Shown here one piece after another: positions 15,212-22,708 of a stretch of DNA of 31,242 nt (its first letter is position 1; every line of letters begins with the position of its first letter). The translations under genes were made by a program, and so were the position numbers. The stretch lies in NCBI GenBank assembly GCA_017516785.1, contig JAFXAV010000007.1, positions 1 through 31,242 on the forward strand. Reading direction: 5' to 3'. The DNA is from Oscillospiraceae bacterium (GTDB taxonomy: Bacteria > Bacillota_A > Clostridia > Oscillospirales > Oscillospiraceae). The notes beneath the pieces were generated by a model. That model saw nothing but the letters and a program-made list of their open reading frames with translations, had not been told where the DNA came from and searched no databases.

Positions 15212-17032
15212 ATGAAAATTTCCTATGAACAACATAATGCCGTTCCGAACTTAAGCAAATGGATCCGGCGGCTGATCCTTTCCTGGCTCCTGGCAGCGGG
15301 AGTGGAATATCTCCTGCTTTCTGCGGAACTTCGGAATCTTTCGGGGCTTTCATGCATTGCAGCCATGTCCTCGGGGCGGATGATCCTGGTGGCCTGTGCT
15401 GTGTTTGCAGCGGTTTGTGCGATTCAGGTCGATGCGATGGAACGGTGGCTGATTGCTGCTGCCTTTGCATTCCTGGCGGTGCTGTCTTTGGCGGTATCCT
15501 TTACCTGGCCGCTGCTGATTGCCTGCCTGCTGATTCTGGCGGTTCTGGTGGTTTATGCTCTACGGGGATGGAACGGTGATAAGGCGAATACAAAGCGGTG
15601 TCAGGAGCAGCGTGGTTACGGATGGCTGGCAGCAGGCGGTGCGGTTTTCTTTTTCCTGCTGGTCAGCATCTGGACCGTTTGCCGTGTCCGCAGCTTCTCC
15701 ACACCCAGCTACGATTTCGGCATCTTTGCCCAGATGTTCCATTCCATGAAAACCACCGGCCTTCCCATGACCACCATCGAGCGGGACGGACCCCTGTCCC
15801 ACTTTGCGGTGCATATGTCGCCCATCTATTATTTGCTGCTGCCCTTCTACTGGCTGGCTCCTGCTCCTGCCACATTGCAGGTTCTGCAGGCGGCGGTGCT
15901 GACATCTGCGTTGATTCCCCTCTGGAAGCTGGGAAAACACCATGGGATTGCGCCCATGCCCCGGGCGGTTTTGTGCCTGGTAATGCTTCTGTACCCTGCC
16001 TACGCCGGTGGCACCAGCTATGACGTCCATGAAAATGCGTTTCTGACGCCTTTGATTCTGTGGCTGTTCTACGGCATCGACCGGAAAAATGCTGTGGTTA
16101 CCACCATTTTTGCAGTTCTGACCCTGATGGTCAAGGAGGATGCAGCGGTTTATGTGGCGGTGATTGCCCTGTATCTGCTGCTGCGGTCTATGCTCCACAG
16201 AGAAAAGTGGGGCATGATTGCGGGCGGTGTAATGCTTCTCGGTGCGGTTGCTTATTTTGCTGCAGTTACCCGGTATCTCTCGGAAAGCGGTGACGGCGTT
16301 ATGACTTACCGCTACCGGAATTTTATGTACGACGATTCTGATTCTCTGTTGACGGTGATCAAAGCGGTGCTGCTTTGCCCCATGAAGGCGATCTACGAGT
16401 CCGTGGACAGGGAAAAGCTGGAATTCATCGGTCTGACCATGCTGCCTCTGGCGGGTCTGCCGCTGCTGACCCGGAGGTATGAGCGCTTTTTGCTGCTGAT
16501 TCCCTATGTGCTGGTGAATCTGATGAGCGATTATCAGTACCAGCATGATATTTTCTTCCAGTATACCTACGGTTCTACAGCATGTCTCGTGTACCTGGCG
16601 CTGGTGAATCTTGCGGATATGAAAATCGACACCGTTCGGCTGACGGCGTTTTTTGCGGCCCTGTGCGTCAGCGCGGCCTGCTTTGGCGCTCAGATCCTGC
16701 CCATCGCTCTGCGGTATCCCGACAAGTGCATCACTTATAGGGAAACCTATGATGAACTTCGTACCGCACTGGATACCGTTCCTGTGGGCGCATCGGTTGC
16801 TGCAACCACTTACTACACCACCCATCTTTCCCAGCGGGATGTACTTTATGATGTGCGTTATGCGTCAAAGGAACATGTTCTTTCCTGCGATTTTGTGGCG
16901 GTGAATGAAAACGAGGAGAAGAGCTTCAAGGCCTGGGGCGGCTTTGAAGAATTCGAAAAACTGTTGCAGCGCAACGGATATCAGCTGATTGTGGAGCTTG
17001 AGGGAAGACTTAAAATCTATCAAAAAGTATGA
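15212..17032 (+). CDS. DUF2079-family polytopic membrane protein
   Basis: About 606 residues. I start at the ATG at 15212, where GAAGG is well spaced; the in-frame ATG at 15194 has its only G-rich stretch directly abutting it. There are roughly 12-13 hydrophobic segments. The DUF2079 signatures are clear: PSYDFGIFAQMFHSMKTTG, SHFAVHMSPIYYLLLPFYWL, GGTSYDVHENAFLTPLI and MVKEDAAVYVAV. The acidic residues near the start (YDFGIF) and the overall fold resemble GT-C glycosyltransferases of the dolichol-mannosyltransferase type. A polyprenyl-sugar-dependent transfer role is therefore possible but unproven. A short cytoplasmic/extracellular tail of about 100 residues ends the protein. It stands alone between a divergent DUF1858 gene and a tRNA. 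Confidence 0.85.
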   Translation: MKISYEQHNAVPNLSKWIRRLILSWLLAAGVEYLLLSAELRNLSGLSCIAAMSSGRMILVACAVFAAVCAIQVDAMERWLIAAAFAFLAVLSLAVSFTWPLLIACLLILAVLVVYALRGWNGDKANTKRCQEQRGYGWLAAGGAVFFFLLVSIWTVCRVRSFSTPSYDFGIFAQMFHSMKTTGLPMTTIERDGPLSHFAVHMSPIYYLLLPFYWLAPAPATLQVLQAAVLTSALIPLWKLGKHHGIAPMPRAVLCLVMLLYPAYAGGTSYDVHENAFLTPLILWLFYGIDRKNAVVTTIFAVLTLMVKEDAAVYVAVIALYLLLRSMLHREKWGMIAGGVMLLGAVAYFAAVTRYLSESGDGVMTYRYRNFMYDDSDSLLTVIKAVLLCPMKAIYESVDREKLEFIGLTMLPLAGLPLLTRRYERFLLLIPYVLVNLMSDYQYQHDIFFQYTYGSTACLVYLALVNLADMKIDTVRLTAFFAALCVSAACFGAQILPIALRYPDKCITYRETYDELRTALDTVPVGASVAATTYYTTHLSQRDVLYDVRYASKEHVLSCDFVAVNENEEKSFKAWGGFEEFEKLLQRNGYQLIVELEGRLKIYQKV

Positions 17033-17066
17033 TGTCAAAAAAATTCGAAAATTTTGAAAAAAGTGC

Positions 17067-17095
17067 TTGACTTTTTGGAAGGTGCATGTTAATAT
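17067..17095 (+). promoter_or_regulatory. Sigma-A promoter of the tRNA-Arg gene
   Basis: TTGACT (17067-17072), a 17-nt spacer and TAATAT (17090-17095), 22 nt before the first tRNA base. The TTGACTTTTT form is typical of stable-RNA promoters. Confidence 0.8.
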
Positions 17096-17116
17096 ATCTG
17101 AGTCGTCAAGAGACAT

Positions 17117-17193
17117 GCGCCGATAGCTCAGTTGGATAGAGTGACTGACTACGAATCAGTAGGTCGGGGGTTCGAGTCCCTTTCGGCGTACCA
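17117..17193 (+). tRNA. tRNA-Arg (ACG)
   Basis: A 77-nt cloverleaf with encoded CCA. The acceptor GCGCCGA pairs with TCGGCGT (one G-U at the top). The D-arm is GCTC/GAGT, the anticodon stem ACTGA/TCAGT surrounds loop CTACGAA with anticodon ACG, and the T-arm contains GGTTCGAGTCC. It would be read as inosine-34 for CGN codons, which this genome uses often. Its last 24 nt recur downstream, marking it as an integration site. Confidence 0.95.
17170..17193 (+). repeat. tRNA-Arg 3' end, att-like repeat copy 1
   Basis: The 24-nt tRNA tail (starts GTTCGAGTCC, ends GGCGTACCA) is identical to 18321-18344, and an 18-nt core is identical to 18543-18560. This is the functional copy inside the tRNA gene. 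Confidence 0.9.
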
Positions 17194-17196
17194 TCT

Positions 17197-17238
17197 CCCT
17201 ATGGAATCATGGATACATGGTTCCATAGGGATTTTTTT
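17197..17238 (+). terminator. Intrinsic terminator of tRNA-Arg
   Basis: CCCTATGGAA (17197-17206) pairs with TTCCATAGGG (17221-17230), followed by ATTTTTTTG. It starts 3 nt after the CCA. Confidence 0.9.
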
Positions 17239-17312
17239 GTTATTATGGAAATCCGTATTACCTTATGATATAATCCAGTTAGACAAACTTGAATTTGACG
17301 GTCAATTTTCAC

Positions 17313-17353
17313 CCTACCATAGGTTTATTTCTCCTCACTAAACCAATGGTAGG
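17313..17353. other. Inverted repeat upstream of the HTH/zinc-ribbon gene
   Basis: CCTACCATAGGTTTA (17313-17327) and TAAACCAATGGTAGG (17339-17353) match at 14 of 15 positions, followed by a T-rich stretch. It is either a terminator or an operator for the adjacent regulator. Nothing else is evident in 17239-17403 apart from a TATAAT at 17268-17273 without a good -35. Confidence 0.6.
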
Positions 17354-17403
17354 TGTGTTTTCTTATCTGAATTATCTATACTGAATGCGAAAGGAGGCAG
17401 CAT

Positions 17404-18012
17404 ATGAATCAAATAAAAATAGGAAGATTTATTGCCGAGTGCAGAAAAAAAGCAAACTTAACCCAAATGCAGTTGGCCGAAAAACTAAGTATCACCGATA
17501 AAGCAATATCCAAATGGGAGCGGGGCATCGCAATGCCCGATACTTCGATAATGCTTGAACTGTGTGATATTCTTTGCATCAGTGTAAATGAATTATTAAG
17601 TGGGGAGAAAATCGATATGGAAAATAACAATCAGAAAAATGAACAGCTTTTGCTTGATATGGCGACAGAATTAGAGAAGAAAAACAAAACAATTTGGTCA
17701 TCTATGTGGGCAATTATGATTGTAAGTATGACCGCCTTACTTGCAGGTATTTTTCTTGCTGCATTTTTGATTCCTAAAGGAGTGTGGCAGTTTGTCACGA
17801 TTCTTGGCGTTTGTATTGTGTTTTTGATTCCGTGCTTCTATGCAGTAAAACTTGAGGTAAGCGTAGGTGCTTATAAGTGTCAAAATTGCGGTTACGAGAT
17901 TGTTCCCACCTATAAAGAAGCGATGATGGCTATGCACAGAGGATTCACCCGTCATTTAAAATGTCCCAAATGCAATCAACGCACTTGGTGCAAGAAAGTA
18001 TTGAAGAAGTAA
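17404..18012 (+). CDS. XRE-type HTH protein with two membrane helices and a zinc ribbon
   Basis: A 202-residue three-part protein. Residues 7-65 are a Cro/C1-type HTH (LTQMQLAEKLSITDKAISKW). Residues 98-122 and 127-148 are membrane helices, and 159-190 carry CxxC pairs (Cys159/Cys162 and Cys187/Cys190) typical of a zinc ribbon. This suggests a membrane-tethered regulator sensing stress at the membrane, and similar HTH-TM proteins are widespread in Firmicutes. GGAGG lies upstream of the ATG. Its codon use is AT-rich (AAA, ATT, TTA), in sharp contrast with the GC-rich neighbours. It lies between two tRNA-Arg 3' copies, so it is probably horizontally acquired cargo. Target genes are unknown. Confidence 0.85.
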   Translation: MNQIKIGRFIAECRKKANLTQMQLAEKLSITDKAISKWERGIAMPDTSIMLELCDILCISVNELLSGEKIDMENNNQKNEQLLLDMATELEKKNKTIWSSMWAIMIVSMTALLAGIFLAAFLIPKGVWQFVTILGVCIVFLIPCFYAVKLEVSVGAYKCQNCGYEIVPTYKEAMMAMHRGFTRHLKCPKCNQRTWCKKVLKK

Positions 18013-18056
18013 ATTCAAATTTATCTAACAGATAATTCAGGGATTCCCGGTACTTC

Positions 18057-18156
18057 TTGGGGCACACTTTTATCACTTGGGGTACAAAAATTTGTGCTGG
18101 GGTACAGCAAAACACCGGGGGGTACAGAATTTACATGAGGGGTACATTCTCCAAAC
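18057..18156. repeat. Iteron-like array: five GGGG(T/C)ACA cores at an exact 20-nt period
   Basis: The core GGGGYACA begins at 18059, 18079, 18099, 18119 and 18139, every 20 nt, with the intervening 12 nt unconserved. The first copy has C in place of T. The period is not a multiple of three, so it is not coding. About two helical turns per unit would place all cores nearly on one face of the DNA, as expected for cooperative protein binding. It directly follows the HTH/zinc-ribbon gene within the tRNA islet. Confidence 0.85.
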
Positions 18157-18201
18157 TGTTGCCGAGAATTGTATCCATAATTACCACCGAACCCAAAGAA
18201 G

Positions 18202-18240
18202 AATAATCCGAACCACATTTGCGGGTTCGGATTATTTTTA
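18202..18240 (+). terminator. Intrinsic terminator downstream of the iteron-like array
   Basis: A perfect 13-bp stem, AATAATCCGAACC (18202-18214) and GGTTCGGATTATT (18224-18236), with a 9-nt loop and then TTTA. It would end the HTH/zinc-ribbon transcript. Confidence 0.85.
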
Positions 18241-18250
18241 TACCTTGATA

Positions 18251-18344
18251 GACTCGAACTATAAAATCTGACTGTCCGGTGGACAGTCAGTCGCGACGGC
18301 TTGACGGAGCGAAACCACCAGTTCGAGTCCCTTTCGGCGTACCA
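18251..18344. repeat. tRNA-associated foldable unit A
   Basis: GACTCGAACT (18251-18260) is a perfect inverted copy of AGTTCGAGTC (18320-18329), the T-arm part of the second tRNA-Arg 3' copy. Between them is a perfect 10-bp hairpin with a GGT loop (18268-18290; core TGTCC-GGT-GGACA), then CGGCTTGACGGAGCGAA. The unit ends with the 24-nt tRNA tail and is followed by a terminator. The same plan recurs in unit B. Confidence 0.7.
18321..18344 (+). repeat. tRNA-Arg 3' end, att-like repeat copy 2
   Basis: Identical over 24 nt, including CCA, to the tail of the tRNA at 17170-17193. No tRNA body precedes it, so this is a displaced 3' end of the kind left by integration at a tRNA gene. Confidence 0.9.
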
Positions 18345-18346
18345 AG

Positions 18347-18381
18347 AAATGCGGATACCCAGTTGGGTATCCGCATTTTTT
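18347..18381 (+). terminator. Terminator following tRNA 3' copy 2
   Basis: A 14-bp stem, AAATGCGGATACCC (18347-18360) and GGGTATCCGCATTT (18365-18378), with AGTT loop and further T's. It looks like a normal tRNA-gene terminator although no intact tRNA precedes it. Confidence 0.9.
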
Positions 18382-18393
18382 AATACATCGGAT

Positions 18394-18560
18394 GGACTCG
18401 AAAGGGCGGCCTGAGCAAAGCGAAGGCAAAAAGTGTCCAGTGGACACTTTTTAGCCCGTGGGAGAGTCCTTCAAAACCAGACGGCAATCCGGAGGATGGG
18501 TGGATGGTTTTGAAAAATCTTCTCTTGGGGACAAAATGTAAACGAGTCCCTTTCGGCGTA
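18394..18560. repeat. tRNA-associated foldable unit B with tRNA 3' copy 3
   Basis: The left arm GGACTCG (18394-18400) is inverted relative to CGAGTCC in the third tRNA 3' copy (18543-18560, 18 nt identical to the tRNA). CGGCCTGAGCAAAGCGAAGGC follows, then a perfect 11-bp hairpin with AGT loop (18428-18452; core TGTCC-AGT-GGACA). GAGTCC (18464-18469) also complements the left arm. The parts match unit A, with the CGGCYTGA block on the other side of the hairpin. Confidence 0.65.
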
Positions 18561-18565
18561 TATCC

Positions 18566-18598
18566 CACCCGTTCTCCTCCTGGAGAGCGGGTGTTTTT
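18566..18598 (+). terminator. Terminator following tRNA 3' copy 3
   Basis: CACCCGTTCTCC (18566-18577) pairs with GGAGAGCGGGTG (18582-18593), with one G-T pair, then TTTTTC. Confidence 0.85.
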
Positions 18599-18618
18599 CT
18601 TTCTACGGGACATTTGGG

Positions 18619-18647
18619 TTGCAAACACTGCCCAAAATTCATATAAT
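18619..18647 (+). promoter_or_regulatory. Sigma-A promoter of the CotH/VTC/DUF4956 operon
   Basis: TTGCAA (18619-18624), a 17-nt spacer and a perfect TATAAT (18642-18647), 54 nt before the start codon. Confidence 0.75.
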
Positions 18648-18700
18648 AATTCATATATCGAAAATAATCGCTGTGCTGCGAAAAAGCAGAGGTTGATGAT

Positions 18701-21700
18701 ATGAAAACGAAACTGACACAATTCAAGGCGTTTTTACAGAGCAGAGAGATTGGGCCGAAAGGACTTGCGCTGTGGATTCTTGCCATGGCAGCTGTTGTGG
18801 CTGCGGCTGTCCTGTTTGGCGGAATGGCTGCCTCCCGGGATCAGGTTTTCCCGGTGTATATCACCGAAGTGATGGCATCCAACGCAAGCTTTCCCAATGA
18901 AGAGGGCCGGTGCTGCGATTACCTGGAAATTTACAACAGCGCTGATTATCCTGTGGACCTGTCCGGATTCCAGATTGGCGACATCGCAGGCAAGAGCCGC
19001 TACGCATTCCCTGCTGGAACTGTGATTCAGCCGTGGGAGTACCGGGCAGTTTACTGCGACAAGACCGTGGACGACGGACGCTATGCTCCCTTTGAAATCA
19101 ACCGGGCAGGCGCCGAAAGCTTTTACCTGATTGCCAAAAGCGGCGCCATTGTGGACAGCGTGACCACCATTCCCATGGATATTGACCAGGTTATGGTACT
19201 TCAGGAAGGTCAATGGATGGTGACCCATGAAGCCACGCCGGGCAGCGCATCCGGTGCAGCGGGCATGGAGAATATCTACAATACAGCGGTGTCTCCGATT
19301 CGGATTTCTGAGTTTTCTTCCGGTGATAACGGGTATCTTGCAGAGTTTGGCGTTCCCTGCGACTGGGTGGAGCTTTGGAATACATCTTCGGATGCGGTGG
19401 ATATCTCCGGTTTTATCCTGTCTGACAACGTGGGCAACGATAAGTTCATCTTCCCTCAGGGCACGGTGCTCGATGCAGGAAAATATCTGGTGGTCAGCTG
19501 TACCGACCGGGTGGCGGATGCGGAGGTTGCCCCCTTTGGCCTGTCCAGGGAAAATGAGGAGACTGTGGTTCTGAAAAATGCCGCCGGTCTGATTGTGGAG
19601 ATTGTTCACAGCAAACCGCAGGATGCGGAAGCCATGGCCCTGAATGGTGACGGTGTCTGGGCGGCTTCGAAGGAGCTTTCTCCCGGCTTTGAAAATAATG
19701 CCGCCGGTCATGGGACATTCCTGAAGGCTATCGGCGCGGAAACCGGAAGCATTCTCATCAGCGAGGTGATGACCTCTGATCAGCTGGTGCTGCCGGACAG
19801 CTTCGGAGAATTCTCTGACTGGGCAGAGCTTTACAATACCACCGACCGGGCAATCGACCTTTCCGGCTGGTATCTGTCCGATGACCCGGCTCAGCCTCAG
19901 AAATGGATGATTCCGGAACTGGTGATCCAGCCTGGGGAGCGGAAGATGATTTTCTGCTCCGGACGGGGCGTGAACGCGGATGGGGAGGTCCACGCGGAGT
20001 TTTCTCTGTCTGCAGGAGGCGAGAGCCTGATATTGACTTCCTATATTGGCAATATCGTGGATTCCGTTTCCTTCCCGGCTTCCGAATCCCATAATTCCTT
20101 CATCTTTGACGATGGGGTTACAGCTACTGATCAGCCTACTCCGGGCTATGAAAATACCGAAGCAGGCTATGAAGCCTTCCAGGATGCAGCCGTTGCGAAA
20201 GGCCCCTTGGCAATCTGGGAGGTTATGACCTCCAACGATAGGTACCTGCCACAGGTTCTGGGACAGTGCTATGACTGGGTGGAACTGCGGAATATCTCTG
20301 ACAGCACCCTAAATCTCTCCGGTTTCAGCATTTCTGACGATCTGGATGTACCGAAGATGCACGAACTGAAGAACATCACCCTGAAACCGGGGCAGTCGGT
20401 GATCATCATTCTTTCCGATGAGGAAGGTGTGGTGAAAGCGGGGGTTCAGCAGGCCCCTTTTGTGCTGGATGCCCAGGAGGATCAGCTGTTCCTCTTTGAT
20501 CCCGAGGGAAATCTTCTGGATTACGTCTACTTAAAAGACATTCCCTACGGCTGCAGCTACGGCCGCAGTGAAAGTGCAGGGGGATTTTCCTACATGGAGC
20601 CCAGTCCTCAAAACCCTAATACCGCCGGATACCGCCTGATCAGCGGCGCTCCCGTATCCTCCCATGTGTCCGGCGTATATTCCGGGGAGGAGTTTTCGGT
20701 GACACTGGAAGCGGAAGGCGAGATTTACTACACCACCGATGGCAGCGAACCGGATGAGAGGTCCAGAAAGTATGAAAATACTCTGGAAATCCGCAAGACC
20801 ACAGTTTTACGGGCAGTTGCCATCGAAGAGGGCAAAATGGCCAGCGACATTTACACCGCCACTTTCATCGTGGGAGATACCCATGAGGTGCCGGTGGTGA
20901 GCCTGGTGACGGATCCGGCGGGACTTTGGGGCAGAAATGGCATCTACCGCAACGGCGATGCATCGGTGAAGGAAATCCGGCTGCCAGCCCATGTATCCTA
21001 CAGCGGAGAAGACGGCAGCTTTGCCATGAACTGCGCCATGAATCTTCACGGCGCCACCACGGTGACGGCTTTTGAGAAAAAGACCTTCGCCGTCCGGTTT
21101 GAAAACCGCTTCGATGGCCCCTTGTACTATGATGTCTTTGAAGACGGGGAAGTGACGGCTTTCAGCTCGCTTCTGATCCGAACCGCCCATGAGTCGGTGT
21201 TTTCCAGCCAGATGCATGATGCTCTCATTGGCTATCTGGCATCGGAGTGCAGCGATACAGTGATGAGCCAGAAGTATAAGTATGTATCCCTCTACCTCAA
21301 CGGCGAATACTGGGGCATTTATGCCCTCCGGGAACGGCATTCCCAGGAACACTACGCATCCTATATGGATGTTCCGGCTGAATCCGTTGAGATTGTCCGG
21401 TTCATGGTGGATGAGCGGAATGATCTCCATGACCTCTATGATTTCTGCGGCAGCCATTCCCTGGTCAGTGATGAAAACTACGCCTATGCCAAGTCCATTC
21501 TGGATGTGGAGAGCATGGCTGACTGGATCATTTTCGAAGCCTACATGGCCAATATCGACATCTACAGCAATATCCGCTATTACAGAAGCAGCGTGGACGG
21601 CATCTGGCGGATGGGTCTTGCGGACCTGGATCTGGGCATGATGGGCACTACCGCGGCCTTCAATCAGGTGGCGGATACCTTCAGCCACGGCCGGGTGATT

Positions 21701-22003
21701 TCGGCCCTGATGGAAAATGAACAGTTCCAGGACCTGATTGCTACCCGCCTGGCAGAGCTTCTGGCAGGCCCGTTGTCCGATGAGAATGTGATTGGGGTAA
21801 TTGAACGCATGGCCTCCGAAATGCGGCCGGAAGCTTCCTGGGAAGCCAAGCGGTGGCAGACTCCGGTGAAAAACTGGGAGAACACCGTTCAGGATATGAT
21901 CCGGTTTGTTGACGGCCGGGCAAAGCAGATGATCAACAGCCTCTGCAAAGAGCTTCACTTTACCGCTGCGGAGCGGGAAAAATACTTTGGAGATTTGGAG
22001 TAA
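18701..22003 (+). CDS. Large surface protein: four lamin-tail domains, CHB/HEX-like domain, CotH domain
   Basis: An 1100-residue protein with one N-terminal membrane anchor (about 20-43), the rest predicted outside. Four lamin-tail (LTD) repeats follow, each opening with an I-x-E-V/F-M/S-x-S strand and a DWVEL-Y/W-N-x-S/T core; they begin near residues 51, 195, 345 and 500. Next is a chitobiase C-terminal-like segment (YYTTDGSEPDERSRKYE, about 670-715). Then a CotH domain (about 725-1010) has VSLVTDPAGLWG, MNLHGATT, KKTFAVRF, LNGEYWGIYALRE and GLADLDLG. CotH proteins include protein kinases that phosphorylate spore-coat or surface proteins. AGAGG precedes the ATG. It is followed after 3 nt by a VTC-domain gene, then by a DUF4956 gene, a recurring trio. 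Substrate and partner are unknown. Confidence 0.88.
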   Translation: MKTKLTQFKAFLQSREIGPKGLALWILAMAAVVAAAVLFGGMAASRDQVFPVYITEVMASNASFPNEEGRCCDYLEIYNSADYPVDLSGFQIGDIAGKSRYAFPAGTVIQPWEYRAVYCDKTVDDGRYAPFEINRAGAESFYLIAKSGAIVDSVTTIPMDIDQVMVLQEGQWMVTHEATPGSASGAAGMENIYNTAVSPIRISEFSSGDNGYLAEFGVPCDWVELWNTSSDAVDISGFILSDNVGNDKFIFPQGTVLDAGKYLVVSCTDRVADAEVAPFGLSRENEETVVLKNAAGLIVEIVHSKPQDAEAMALNGDGVWAASKELSPGFENNAAGHGTFLKAIGAETGSILISEVMTSDQLVLPDSFGEFSDWAELYNTTDRAIDLSGWYLSDDPAQPQKWMIPELVIQPGERKMIFCSGRGVNADGEVHAEFSLSAGGESLILTSYIGNIVDSVSFPASESHNSFIFDDGVTATDQPTPGYENTEAGYEAFQDAAVAKGPLAIWEVMTSNDRYLPQVLGQCYDWVELRNISDSTLNLSGFSISDDLDVPKMHELKNITLKPGQSVIIILSDEEGVVKAGVQQAPFVLDAQEDQLFLFDPEGNLLDYVYLKDIPYGCSYGRSESAGGFSYMEPSPQNPNTAGYRLISGAPVSSHVSGVYSGEEFSVTLEAEGEIYYTTDGSEPDERSRKYENTLEIRKTTVLRAVAIEEGKMASDIYTATFIVGDTHEVPVVSLVTDPAGLWGRNGIYRNGDASVKEIRLPAHVSYSGEDGSFAMNCAMNLHGATTVTAFEKKTFAVRFENRFDGPLYYDVFEDGEVTAFSSLLIRTAHESVFSSQMHDALIGYLASECSDTVMSQKYKYVSLYLNGEYWGIYALRERHSQEHYASYMDVPAESVEIVRFMVDERNDLHDLYDFCGSHSLVSDENYAYAKSILDVESMADWIIFEAYMANIDIYSNIRYYRSSVDGIWRMGLADLDLGMMGTTAAFNQVADTFSHGRVISALMENEQFQDLIATRLAELLAGPLSDENVIGVIERMASEMRPEASWEAKRWQTPVKNWENTVQDMIRFVDGRAKQMINSLCKELHFTAAEREKYFGDLE

Positions 22004-22006
22004 GAG

Positions 22007-22690
22007 ATGGAAAAGAATTACCGTCATGAATATAAATTCCTGATCTCCCGGCAGGCATCGGAGCTGATCAAGCGGCGGCTGTCCCATGTGATGCAGCGGG
22101 ATGCCCACGCAGGTCCCACGGGCCAGTACACCATCCGAAGCCTTTATTTTGACGATCTGGCGTTCCGGGCCTTTGATGAAAAGGTCTCCGGCATCGACAA
22201 CCGGACCAAATACCGCATCCGCTGCTATAACTACAGCGACGGGCTTTTCAAACTGGAGAAAAAGGAAAAGAAGGGCCACCTGACGAGAAAGACGGCCATG
22301 AAAGTCAGCCGCGAGGATGTGCTGAGCATGCAGCGCAATCCCCGCCATCGGGTGCCGGATCATCCGGAGGGCCTGACGGAAGAGCTTCGGCTGCAGTGCA
22401 CCAATCAGGGTGCAAGACCAGTGGTGCTGGTGGACTATGACCGGACGCCTTTTGTCAGCGTCTACGGCAATACCCGCATCACTCTGGATGAAAACCTCCG
22501 GACCGTTCCCTATACCTGCGACATTTTCGCTCCCGGGCATCCTGCCACACCGGTAATGGAACCGGACCAGGTGATTCTGGAAGTGAAATTCGATGATTTC
22601 CTGCCGGGGCATCTCAGCGCCTGTCTGGAGGATATCCCCAAAATTCCCATGGCGATTTCCAAATTTGCCATGTGTCTGAATCTGATTTAA
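22007..22690 (+). CDS. VTC-domain protein (polyphosphate polymerase-like)
   Basis: A 227-residue soluble protein with the VTC/CYTH tunnel fold. Basic and acidic tunnel motifs appear in order: YRHEYKFLI, YTIRSLYFDD, TKYRIRCYNY, FKLEKKEKKG, VLVDYDRTPF, NTRITLDENLR, VILEVKFDDFLP and SKFAMC. In yeast Vtc4 such residues bind polyphosphate and metal during polymerisation. In bacteria the activity of these small homologues is mostly untested. GGAG at the end of the preceding gene is its ribosome site, and the gap is 3 nt, so the CotH protein and this protein are probably co-translated. It could also be a triphosphate hydrolase of the same superfamily. Confidence 0.88.
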   Translation: MEKNYRHEYKFLISRQASELIKRRLSHVMQRDAHAGPTGQYTIRSLYFDDLAFRAFDEKVSGIDNRTKYRIRCYNYSDGLFKLEKKEKKGHLTRKTAMKVSREDVLSMQRNPRHRVPDHPEGLTEELRLQCTNQGARPVVLVDYDRTPFVSVYGNTRITLDENLRTVPYTCDIFAPGHPATPVMEPDQVILEVKFDDFLPGHLSACLEDIPKIPMAISKFAMCLNLI

Positions 22691-22708
22691 TGGAAAGGCT
22701 GTGCCAGT

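Noticed and set aside
11315..17193. Recombinase and tRNA-Arg att copies belonging to one mobile element
   Set aside because: They are about 4.8 kb apart with ordinary chromosomal genes (yebC, nif3-like, trmK, DUF2079) between them, and no tRNA-tail copy occurs near the recombinase.
18057..18156. CRISPR array
   Set aside because: Only 8 nt per 20-nt unit is conserved, spacers are 12 nt, and no cas genes are nearby; an iteron-like binding array fits better.
18259..18721. Overlapping minus-strand open frames across the tRNA-tail units
   Set aside because: They are antisense to tRNA 3' copies, hairpins and terminators, and lack ribosome sites; the constrained features there are structural, not coding.
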